Source of the DNA: Candidatus Promineifilum breve
GTDB taxonomy: Bacteria > Chloroflexota > Anaerolineae > Promineifilales > Promineifilaceae
Direction of reading: 5' to 3'
DNA: 64,000 nucleotides
Assembly: GCF_900066015.1 (NCBI RefSeq)
Contig: NZ_LN890655.1
Coordinates: 1,838,726-1,902,725, forward strand
Shown: positions 1 to 7,600 of the stretch, piece by piece
How the letters are laid out: each line of letters starts with the position of its first letter
How positions within the stretch are numbered: position 1 is the first letter of the stretch
Translations under genes and position numbers: made by a program
Notes under the pieces: model-generated
Told to the model about the DNA's origin: nothing
The model's input: the letters and a program-made list of their open reading frames with translations, nothing else
Database searches by the model: none

Positions 1-2289
1 CGTCCAGCCGCCCAGCCCGGACTCAAAGTCCTCGCTGTAGATCTCGCTCGGCGCGTCGATGGCGCACAAGGCCGGCGCGTTCGGGTCGAGCAGCGGTTGG
101 AAGTTACACTGCGTCGGATCGGTGCGCAGTTGGACGGCGTCGATCATGTCGGCTACTTCGGCGCAGTCAGAGGCGTTGATTGACTGGCCCGACGGGCCGG
201 CCGGCGCGCCCGTGCTCAGGCCGGTCAGGTTCTGGCCGATCAGGTCGGTGCAGGCCGTTTCCAACGCGTCGGCGTGGTCGGCGAAACCCGACGTCGGCGT
301 CTGGTACGTAGTCATGGCCCGCCAGTAGATGTGGGCCGCCTTGACCATGCCGATGCTCGTGATGGCCTGGCCGTTATAGGTGCCGCCATCCACCAACAGG
401 GCATAGCCGTGGTTAGGCACGCCCGAGTTGGTGTGGACGCCGCCGCCGTCGCCCGTGGCGCACCAATACTCGGTATCGGACACCTTGCCGGGGTCGCCCT
501 TGCAGGTCGGATCCCACATATCGCGGATGTTGCCGCCGAAGGCGGTCGAGTCCTCGCCCATCAGCCAGCGATAGGAGGCCTCGGCCGGGTTCCCGCCGGC
601 CAATTTCAGTGAGGCGTTCACTCCCGGCGTCGGCAATTGCCCCTTGATCAGGTTGCCGGTTGCCAACGTAACGCGCAGCGACGGGATGGTGATGGTAGCA
701 TCGGTGCCGGACATTCCGGCGACGGGTTGGGCCACGTTGTCGGCTACGATCACGCCAGTGGCCCCGGCGTTCTGGGCATTCTTCACCTTGATTGTGAAGC
801 TGCAAGTTCCGCGGTCGACCAGAGCAACCTTACCGGCCACGGCCGCCGCGTTGGTCAGCGGCGAGCAGGCGTCGGTCGTGGTCGGTCCCGCCCCGTCCGC
901 CGGGTCGACACCCACGACCACGTTGCCGGTGAGGCCCGCGACCGTCAGCGCCGGCCCAAAGCTTGCCGAGCCGGCGACATAGGTGCCGGCGATGGCCGCC
1001 GGACTGTTGATGACCAGCACGGGCGGGGTCGTCTCGAACGTCGAGCAGGAGTTCACCGTGCGCACCGGGGCCGGCGTGTCGGTCTGCATCCCGTTGATCA
1101 TGTCCACCGTCTCGCCCCAGATGTCGGAGTACGACTCGTTGAGCGCGCCCGACTGCCACTGGTAGATCAGGCCGTGGGTGTATTCGGTATAGGCGTGGCC
1201 CCACTCGTGGGCGACCACGTCATCGGACGTCACGCCGTTGCAATAATTGGTCGTGACCCCGTTCCAGTTGGCATTGGGACAGGAGATCGTCGGGTCGTTG
1301 TTCACCGAACGCATCTGCGCCCCGGCGGCATCGTACGAATCGCGCCCGAAGGCATTGCTGAAGAAGGCATACGAGTGGCCGCTGAAGTTGACGATGTTCT
1401 GTTGGTCGACGTTGAGCGCGCCGGGGAACGCATTCCCTTCTTGCCACACCAGGTTGCCGGTGTTCTGCTCATACAGCTTGCGATACAGAGCGTCCGAGGC
1501 GGCGGCGATGTGGTTGACGACCTTGCCGGTGTGGGCATCGACGTAGACGAAATCGCGCACGGCGGCTCCGCCTCGCACCTCGACCTCATAGACCAGGTAG
1601 TCCGACCCGGGCACGCCCTGGATCAGGCCGTCGCGGTAGACGTAGAGCTTGGTGGCGGCGGCGCTCAGATCGGACGCAAGGACCGTGCTGCCGTCGATGG
1701 AGTGGCTCAGAGCGGTGGCGGCGATGGCCGTGGACGCGGCCGATGTCGCGCTGCGCGAGGGCGCCACGTTGACGTTGATGCTCGGCACGAATACGCCGTT
1801 GGCGGCGCTCAAGGCCCCGGCGGCGTTATAGTGGACACGCAGGATAGCGGCAAAGACCGGCACACCCTGATAGACCTGCCGATAGGACAGGTGCTGCATT
1901 CCCACAGCGTCGGTCGTGGCCCCCAGAGAGGTCAATTCGGCCGCCGCGTCGCTGATGCCGAAAATGCTACCGTACTGTTGGAAGAAGGCAGCCGACTCGG
2001 CCTCGACCGATTCGCCGGCGGCCAGGGACAGGCCTTCCTCGCCGGTGATGCGCAGGAAGCCCACCTTGCCGGTGGCCGAATTCTGGCTGAAGACGGCCCG
2101 GCCGCCGGTGGCTTCCACCAGGCGTTGCAGGCCGCTACTATCGGGTTGCGCGGCCGGCGCGGCGTCTACGCCGCTCGCGGCCGGTTCTGCGCCCGATGCC
2201 GATGCAAAGACCAAGAGCAATAACAAAACAGGCAGGGCCAGTACCAACATCAACCGGCCGCCTCGTCGCGGATGCGAGTTTCCTTTCAT
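1..2289 (-). CDS. Secreted M4-type metallopeptidase with inserted PA domain, copy 1 (3' end outside window)
   Basis: Predicted exported zinc endopeptidase. The frame is open from the ATG at 2289 to the left edge (763 codons, no stop), so the C-terminus is missing only because the window ends. It starts like copy 2 with MKGNSHPRRG and a hydrophobic signal peptide, followed by an FTP/PepSY-like propeptide. The catalytic part has HEWGH (HEXXH zinc motif) and, 19 residues on, GALNESYSD carrying the third zinc ligand Glu, as in thermolysin-type M4 enzymes. A PA-like segment of about 150 residues follows, then GGVHTNSGVPNHGY, which matches the M4 C-terminal domain. The last visible residues, YSEDFESGLGGWT, match the start of the C-terminal region of copy 2. 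It is a tandem paralogue of the gene at 2699-5923 and is strongly similar throughout. Substrate unknown. Confidence 0.9.
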   Translation of the reverse strand, partial: MKGNSHPRRGGRLMLVLALPVLLLLLVFASASGAEPAASGVDAAPAAQPDSSGLQRLVEATGGRAVFSQNSATGKVGFLRITGEEGLSLAAGESVEAESAAFFQQYGSIFGISDAAAELTSLGATTDAVGMQHLSYRQVYQGVPVFAAILRVHYNAAGALSAANGVFVPSINVNVAPSRSATSAASTAIAATALSHSIDGSTVLASDLSAAATKLYVYRDGLIQGVPGSDYLVYEVEVRGGAAVRDFVYVDAHTGKVVNHIAAASDALYRKLYEQNTGNLVWQEGNAFPGALNVDQQNIVNFSGHSYAFFSNAFGRDSYDAAGAQMRSVNNDPTISCPNANWNGVTTNYCNGVTSDDVVAHEWGHAYTEYTHGLIYQWQSGALNESYSDIWGETVDMINGMQTDTPAPVRTVNSCSTFETTPPVLVINSPAAIAGTYVAGSASFGPALTVAGLTGNVVVGVDPADGAGPTTTDACSPLTNAAAVAGKVALVDRGTCSFTIKVKNAQNAGATGVIVADNVAQPVAGMSGTDATITIPSLRVTLATGNLIKGQLPTPGVNASLKLAGGNPAEASYRWLMGEDSTAFGGNIRDMWDPTCKGDPGKVSDTEYWCATGDGGGVHTNSGVPNHGYALLVDGGTYNGQAITSIGMVKAAHIYWRAMTTYQTPTSGFADHADALETACTDLIGQNLTGLSTGAPAGPSGQSINASDCAEVADMIDAVQLRTDPTQCNFQPLLDPNAPALCAIDAPSEIYSEDFESGLGGWT

Positions 2290-2637
2290 GACATCTGTCT
2301 CCTCATCGATGGTGTATTTCCGATTACGCAGACCATGAATTGCCAGCACGCTATTTATTCATGGCCCTCTCAACCCCAGACCGTGGATTACCAGTAGAGC
2401 TGATCGCTAGGCTGCCTCCTATAGAGAATTAACGGCCGCCTCCATCTCCAAGCGACGATTCCCGGCGCAGCGGCTTTGTGGCACGCATGGGCCGGTAGAC
2501 GTCGTCCCCCCGAATTGGACAACAGTATAGCGTGAGCTTTTCCGCCACGCCAAAAGTTATTCCGTCCCCCGAATTGGTCGCCATTATAACATTACTAAAT
2601 CGGAAACACATATAGGTAAATTGATCCGATCCGAAAC
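2290..2637 (-). promoter_or_regulatory. Leader and promoter region of peptidase copy 1
   Basis: This gene-free stretch upstream of copy 1 is closely similar to 5924-6260 upstream of copy 2, so promoter and leader were duplicated with the gene. On the minus strand a TATAAT lies at 2588-2583, and the same hexamer is conserved upstream of copy 2. That would give an untranslated leader of roughly 280-290 nt. No convincing -35 box was found. Two copies of the motif CGTCCCCC(C)GAATTGG (plus-strand reading) lie at 2503-2518 and 2563-2577; they could be operator sites. No ORF here looks coding. Confidence 0.45.
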
Positions 2638-2671
2638 AGACCTGACAGGTGTCGAAACACCTGTCAGGTCT
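2638..2671. terminator. Perfect 15-bp hairpin downstream of peptidase copy 2
   Basis: Arms AGACCTGACAGGTGT (2638-2652) and ACACCTGTCAGGTCT (2657-2671) are exact inverted copies around a CGAA loop, 27 bp beyond the stop codon of the 2699-5923 gene. There is no clear T-run, so it may be a transcript-end hairpin or a dispersed palindromic repeat. The same core, AGACCTGACAGGTCT, recurs at 32920-32934. Confidence 0.55.
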
Positions 2672-2698
2672 ACTCTAATCGTTAAACCCCGCTATCGG

Positions 2699-5600
2699 CT
2701 ACGGGATAAGCGTTGAATTGTACAGCGCGCCTTCGCCCACGGGAGTGCCGTTGACGTTCTTGGGCACGCCGACAGTCACCATACCACTGCACGAACCGCC
2801 GTAGATGTCATCCGCCGTGAAGCTGATGTAGTAGACGCGGCCGTTGCCCTTGCTGACCCGCTCGGCGCGGACCTTGGCCGTGCTGGTGCCCAGCCCTTGT
2901 CCGTCCGGCGCGGTGTTGCCGCTATGGTGCGCGTCCACCGCTTCGTCCTGGAAAATGCTGTCGATGGTGATGGTCATGGCATCCCCTTCGGGATCGGTCA
3001 CACCCACGACGTTGATCGACTTGAACTTGTGGTTCGCCGGCCAGAGGCGCGTCGTGGAGGCCACCGCCCCGGTGCAGACCGGATTCTGGTTCACCTCGCA
3101 CGAGTAGACGCTCACGTCATCTACGTACCAGCCCAGGACGCCGCCACAGCCATCCATGCCGAAGTCGTAGCGCAAGTTGATCGCATCGCCCGGAACCACG
3201 CCGGCCGCGCTCAGATCGACATGGGATTGGCCCCAGCTGCCGTAGATTTCGCCGCCATCGGTGCCGGTGAAGGCAGGCTGCTCGGCCATCGGGTTGGTGT
3301 TGAAGTTGGGGGAAGCGGCGGTAAGGAGCGTGGCATTGTAATCATTGAAGGTGAACGCCGCCGCCGGCACCAGGCTATAGTCCCCGCCGTTGACGCTGAT
3401 CTTCAGATTGCCGCCGTCCCAGCCTCCCTCGGTCGCTACGTAGTGGTCGAACGTCAGGGTCGGCGTGGTCACGCCGGTCGGGATGTTGATCGTGCTGCTG
3501 GCCATCTGCATCACGCCGGAGATGTCGCCGTTGGGCGGAACGCAGTTACCCGCGTTGAGATTGATGGCGAAGGCCGCGGTTCCGGCCCGGTCATTCGGCA
3601 GGTCGGCTTCGGACTCCCAGTTGAGGTTCGGCCACGCGGAGTGAGTGCCCTGGTTGGTCAGTGTCCAGTCGCCCAGCCCCGACTCGAAGTCCTCGCCGTA
3701 GTACTCGCGCACCACGTCGCTGGCACACAGGGCCGGCGCGTTCGGGTCGAGAATCGGTTCGAAGCCGCACTGCGTCGGATCGCTGCGCAGTTCGACGGCT
3801 GCGATCATGTCGGCCACTTCGGCGCAGTCGGCGGTGGTGATCACCTCGCCCGACGGGCCGGCCGCCACGCCCGTGCTCAGGCCGGGCAGGTTCTGGCCGA
3901 GCAAGTCGGTGCAGGCCTGTTCCAGCGCGTCGGCGTGGTCGGCAAACTTCGACGTCGGCGTCTGGTATTGCAGCTGGGCTTGCCAGTAGATATGGGCCGC
4001 CTTGGTCAGGCCGATGCCTGTGACCACCTGGCCGTTATAGGTGCCGCCATCGACCAACAGGGTATAGCCGTGGTTGGGCACGCCCGAGTTGGAGTGAACG
4101 CCGCCGCCGTCGCCCGTGGTGCACCAATACTGGGTGTCCGACACCTTGCCGGGGTCGCCCTTACAGGTGGGATCCCACATGTCACGAATGGCCCCGCCGA
4201 AGGCCGTGGCATTTTCGCCCATCAGCCAACGATAGGAGGATTCCATCGGAATGCCATCGACTGGCCGCAAGGTAACGTTGACTCCCGGCAATAGAGGCTT
4301 GATCAGGTCGCCGGTTGCCTTCGTAACGTACACGGCCGGTATGGTGATGGTAGCATCGGTGCCACCCATGATGCCTAAGACGTTGTCGAGGCCGGCCACG
4401 ATAACACCGATAGCCCCTTTGCTTTGGGCGTTCTTGACCTGGGTCGTGAAGGAGCAGGCGCCGTCGTTCATCAGGGCGATCTTCCCGCTAACCGCCGGGC
4501 CGTTGGTCACGGTGGTGCAAGCATCGTTTCTAACCGGCGAGCCATTAGTGACCAGAACGACATCACCGGTCAGGCCGGCGAGGGGCACGGGCGAGCCGAA
4601 TGCCGCGCCTCCGGCGGCATAGTCGCCGGCGATGCCTGCCGGGCTATTGACCCGCACGATCGGCGCCACGGCAAAGGCCGAGCAGGAGTTGGCGGTGCGC
4701 GCCGGCGCCGGGGAGTCGGTTCCCATGCCGTTGAGCAGGTCCACCGTCTCGCCCCAGATGTCGGAGTAGGACTCGTTGAGCGCGCCCGGCTGCCACTGGT
4801 AGATCAGGCCGTGGGTGTATTGGGTATAGGCGTGGCCCCATTCGTGGGCGACCACGTCGTCGGCCGTCACGCCGGGGCAATAATTGGTCGTGGACCCGTT
4901 CCAGGTGGCATTGGGACAGGAGATCGGCGCGCCGTTGATCGAACGCATCTCCGCCCCGAGATCATCGAACGAATCGCGCCCGAAGGCATTGCTGAAGAAG
5001 GCATACGAGTGGCCGCTGGCGTTGACGATGTTCTGTTGGTCAACGTTGAGCGTACCGGGGAAGGCATCGCCTTCTTGCCAGACCTGGGTGCTGAGGTTCG
5101 ACTGATACAGACGGCGGTACATCCCGTCGGCGGCGGCCTTAATGTGGTTGATGACCTTGCCGGTGTGGGCATCGACGTAGACGAAATCGCGCACGGCGGC
5201 CCCGCCCAGCACCTCGACCTCATGGACCAGGTAGTCCGGTCCGGGCACACCCTGGATCAGGCCGTCGCGGTAGACGTAGAGCGTGGTGGCGGCGACAGTC
5301 AGATCGGATGCGAGGACCGTGCTGCCGTCGATGGAGTGGCTCAGCGCGGTGGCGGCGATGGCCGTGGACGCGGCCGATTCGGCGCTGCGCGAGGGGGCCA
5401 CGTTGACGTTGATGCGCGGCACGAATACGCCGTTGGCGGCGCTCAAGGCCCCGGCGGCGTTATAGTGGACACGCAGGATGGCGGCGAACACCGGCACACC
5501 CTGATAGACCTGCCGGTAGGACAGGTGCTGCATTCCCACGCCGTCGGTCGTGGCCCCCAGCGGGGTCAATTCGGCCGCCGCGTCGCTGATGCCGAAGATG

Positions 5601-5923
5601 CTACCGTACTGTTGGAAGAAAGCGGCCGACTCGGCCTCGACTGATTCGCCGGCGGCCAATGACAGGCCTTCCCCGCCGGTGATGCGCAGGAAGCCCACCA
5701 TGCCGGTGGCCGGATTCTGGCTGAAAACGGCCCGGCCGCCGGTGGCTTCCACCAGGCGTTGCACGCCGCTACTATCGGGTTGCGCGGCCGGCGCGGCGTC
5801 TACGCCGCTCGCGGCCGGTTCCGCACCCGATGCCGATGCAAAGACCAAGATCAATAACAAAACAGGCAGGCCCAGTACCAGCATCAACCGGCCGCCTCGT
5901 CGCGGATGCGAGTTTCCTTTCAT
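2699..5923 (-). CDS. Secreted M4-type metallopeptidase with inserted PA domain, copy 2
   Basis: A 1074-residue predicted secreted zinc endopeptidase. A signal peptide (about 1-33) is followed by an FTP/PepSY-like propeptide (about 50-260) and the M4 N-terminal domain. The zinc site is H360-E361-W-G-H364 with E384 in GALNESYSD. A protease-associated (PA) domain of about 150 residues (roughly 410-560) is inserted after this, and the chain then returns to the M4 helical domain (GGVHSNSGVPNHGY). The C-terminal third begins with YYGEDFESGLGDWT, a jelly-roll-like adhesive segment with VDDVSVYSCE, and ends in a beta-rich region. ATG at 5923 is chosen because the signal peptide starts there. The leader matches that of copy 1. 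Known family role: extracellular protein degradation. The substrate and the reason for two copies are not visible. Confidence 0.92.
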   Translation of the reverse strand: MKGNSHPRRGGRLMLVLGLPVLLLILVFASASGAEPAASGVDAAPAAQPDSSGVQRLVEATGGRAVFSQNPATGMVGFLRITGGEGLSLAAGESVEAESAAFFQQYGSIFGISDAAAELTPLGATTDGVGMQHLSYRQVYQGVPVFAAILRVHYNAAGALSAANGVFVPRINVNVAPSRSAESAASTAIAATALSHSIDGSTVLASDLTVAATTLYVYRDGLIQGVPGPDYLVHEVEVLGGAAVRDFVYVDAHTGKVINHIKAAADGMYRRLYQSNLSTQVWQEGDAFPGTLNVDQQNIVNASGHSYAFFSNAFGRDSFDDLGAEMRSINGAPISCPNATWNGSTTNYCPGVTADDVVAHEWGHAYTQYTHGLIYQWQPGALNESYSDIWGETVDLLNGMGTDSPAPARTANSCSAFAVAPIVRVNSPAGIAGDYAAGGAAFGSPVPLAGLTGDVVLVTNGSPVRNDACTTVTNGPAVSGKIALMNDGACSFTTQVKNAQSKGAIGVIVAGLDNVLGIMGGTDATITIPAVYVTKATGDLIKPLLPGVNVTLRPVDGIPMESSYRWLMGENATAFGGAIRDMWDPTCKGDPGKVSDTQYWCTTGDGGGVHSNSGVPNHGYTLLVDGGTYNGQVVTGIGLTKAAHIYWQAQLQYQTPTSKFADHADALEQACTDLLGQNLPGLSTGVAAGPSGEVITTADCAEVADMIAAVELRSDPTQCGFEPILDPNAPALCASDVVREYYGEDFESGLGDWTLTNQGTHSAWPNLNWESEADLPNDRAGTAAFAINLNAGNCVPPNGDISGVMQMASSTINIPTGVTTPTLTFDHYVATEGGWDGGNLKISVNGGDYSLVPAAAFTFNDYNATLLTAASPNFNTNPMAEQPAFTGTDGGEIYGSWGQSHVDLSAAGVVPGDAINLRYDFGMDGCGGVLGWYVDDVSVYSCEVNQNPVCTGAVASTTRLWPANHKFKSINVVGVTDPEGDAMTITIDSIFQDEAVDAHHSGNTAPDGQGLGTSTAKVRAERVSKGNGRVYYISFTADDIYGGSCSGMVTVGVPKNVNGTPVGEGALYNSTLIP

Positions 5924-6260
5924 GACATCTGACTCCTCATCGATGGTGTTTATCCGATCACGTTGACCATGAACGCCAGCACGCTATTCATGGCCCTCTC
6001 AACCCCGGCCCTTGGATTACCAGTAGAGCTGATCGCTAGGCTGCCTCCTAATAGGAATTTAACGGCCGCCTCCATCACCAAGCGACGAATTCCGGCGCAG
6101 CGGCTTTGTGGCACGCATGGGCCGGCAGACGTCGTCCCCCCCGAATTGGACAACAATATAGCGTGGGCGTTTCCGCCACGTCAAAAGTTATTCCGTCCCC
6201 CGAATTGGACAATTATAACATGCCTGAATCGGAAATACATATAGGCAATATGATCTGAAC
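5924..6260 (-). promoter_or_regulatory. Leader and promoter region of peptidase copy 2
   Basis: Duplicate of the region upstream of copy 1. The minus strand has TATAAT at 6217-6212, and the GTCCCCC-GAATTGG motif occurs at about 6133-6149 and 6194-6208, in the same arrangement as in copy 1. The rest of the gap up to 6312 is AT-richer and shows no gene. The function of the motif pair is inferred only from its conservation between the two copies. Confidence 0.45.
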
Positions 6261-6312
6261 GTATAGGTAATTTCCACTATACCGAAGGCGTGGGACATCA
6301 CATAAAGGTAAG

Positions 6313-7473
6313 CTACAGCCGCCCGGCCATTGACCCGGCGTAGCCCGTCAGTTCGATATACCCCTCGGCGGCAATCGGCGCCCCAGCCATCGTGCCGCTG
6401 AATTCGACCGCCCCCTCCCAGTAGACCGTGGACAGGTTCAACTCCTGATCGGCCAATAGTGGTCGCCCTTCCATTTCCAGCCCAATCGACGGCACGCTGA
6501 TGCGCCAGCCGGCCGGATATTCGCCGCCGCTGGTGGGGCTGGTCCAGGTGTCGGTCACTTCCAGCGTCCAGTCGCCGGCGGCCAGCGGCGTCACCGTGCC
6601 GTCGGGGGCAATGTAGCTGCCGGCCGAGGTCGCCTCGCGCGTGCCGTCGGCGCGGCGGATCTCGAACAGCATCAACGCCCCACCGTTGTCCAGTTGCAGC
6701 GAGAGCCAGTCCCAGCCCACCGCGCCCGCGCTGAGGGCGCTGGTGCTCCACTCGTGGTCTTTCCAGGCCAGCCCGTTCACGGCGAACGTTTCCCCGCCGA
6801 CGGTCACCGACCCGGCGGCCTGTTGGCGGATGATGGAGTAATAATAGGAAGCGTTGCCCACCTCCGGCCCCTTGACGCTCAGGCCGCCGTCGCCGTGGCG
6901 CACGGGCGGCAGGGTCTCGGTCAGGGTCAGGTCGAGGGCCGCCGCGTCGGTGCGCGCCCGCAGCCGCACCTGCCCCGGCGCGATCTCCTCGATGGTCCAA
7001 TCCTCCAGCCAGACGCGGTACGGCGCGGCCGTGGCCCCGGCCAGCCCCACCGCGCCCCGGCTGAAGCGCTCGGCCGGATAGAACTGCTCGCCGGCGATGT
7101 CGCTGATGGTGAAATGGGCCAGATACACCTGCTCCGTCCGCCAGGAAGAAGAAGAATCCTCCTCTTCCGGGCTTAATGCCCGCCGGAAGATGGTGAACTG
7201 GAAGCCGAACGGGCGGCCGTCGGGGGTTTGCAGGTTGCCGGTGTAGTACCACCACTCGGTCTGGTAGTCGTCATGCGGGCCGAGGTCGCGCGGGAAGGCG
7301 ATGGCGTCCGGCTCGGTGGCGCGGGCAAAGCCCTCGGCCGAACCGGCAGCGGGCAGCGACTCCAGCGACGACGCCGGCAACGCCTCGCCCGGCCCGCCAA
7401 CCATCTGCCGCCCAACGATCGCCGCCAGAACGATCAGCGCGATGCTACCGACTATGATCCCAATTCGTTTCAT
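6313..7473 (-). CDS. attH: AttH/CrtC-like lipocalin-fold exported protein
   Basis: A 386-residue protein of the AttH / carotenoid 1,2-hydratase (CrtC) N-terminal family. The N-terminus (MKRIGIIVGSIALIVLAAIV) is a signal anchor. Family motifs are visible: HDDYQTEWWYYTGNL with FGFQFTIFRR near residues 67-96, and WKDHEWSTSALSAGAVGWDWLSLQL in the middle. Homologues are encoded next to a LolD/FtsX-type ABC transporter in the AttEFGH arrangement, and here the gene lies just downstream of such a permease and ATPase. Its role is probably extracytoplasmic binding or modification of a lipophilic substrate. A true carotenoid hydratase is less likely because no carotenoid genes lie nearby. Confidence 0.8.
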   Translation of the reverse strand: MKRIGIIVGSIALIVLAAIVGRQMVGGPGEALPASSLESLPAAGSAEGFARATEPDAIAFPRDLGPHDDYQTEWWYYTGNLQTPDGRPFGFQFTIFRRALSPEEEDSSSSWRTEQVYLAHFTISDIAGEQFYPAERFSRGAVGLAGATAAPYRVWLEDWTIEEIAPGQVRLRARTDAAALDLTLTETLPPVRHGDGGLSVKGPEVGNASYYYSIIRQQAAGSVTVGGETFAVNGLAWKDHEWSTSALSAGAVGWDWLSLQLDNGGALMLFEIRRADGTREATSAGSYIAPDGTVTPLAAGDWTLEVTDTWTSPTSGGEYPAGWRISVPSIGLEMEGRPLLADQELNLSTVYWEGAVEFSGTMAGAPIAAEGYIELTGYAGSMAGRL

Positions 7474-7492
7474 ATGATTTTTATCCGAATTT

Positions 7493-7553
7493 GTTCGTAG
7501 TTAGGCGCTTTAGCGCCGTTTCCAGAACGCAACTAAAGTTGCTGACTACGAAC
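7493..7553. repeat. Nested-hairpin intergenic element
   Basis: Outer inverted arms GTTCGTAGT (7493-7501) and ACTACGAAC (7545-7553) enclose two smaller hairpins, GGCGC-TTTA-GCGCC (7504-7517) and CAAC-TAAA-GTTG (7530-7541). It lies between the permease and the AttH-like gene and is followed by short repeats of the type AATCTGTG. It looks like a small non-autonomous palindromic element. A cotranscript would carry it as stacked hairpins, which could lower expression of the downstream attH-like gene. Confidence 0.6.
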
Positions 7554-7600
7554 CGCGGATGATGCCTCAGCCAATCTGTGAAAATCTGTGTAATCTGTGG

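Noticed and set aside
637-2223. Open frame of 528 codons on the plus strand
   Set aside because: It is the complementary shadow of peptidase copy 1; composition (Arg, Gly, His, Val rich) and lack of motifs are typical of antisense frames in GC-rich DNA.
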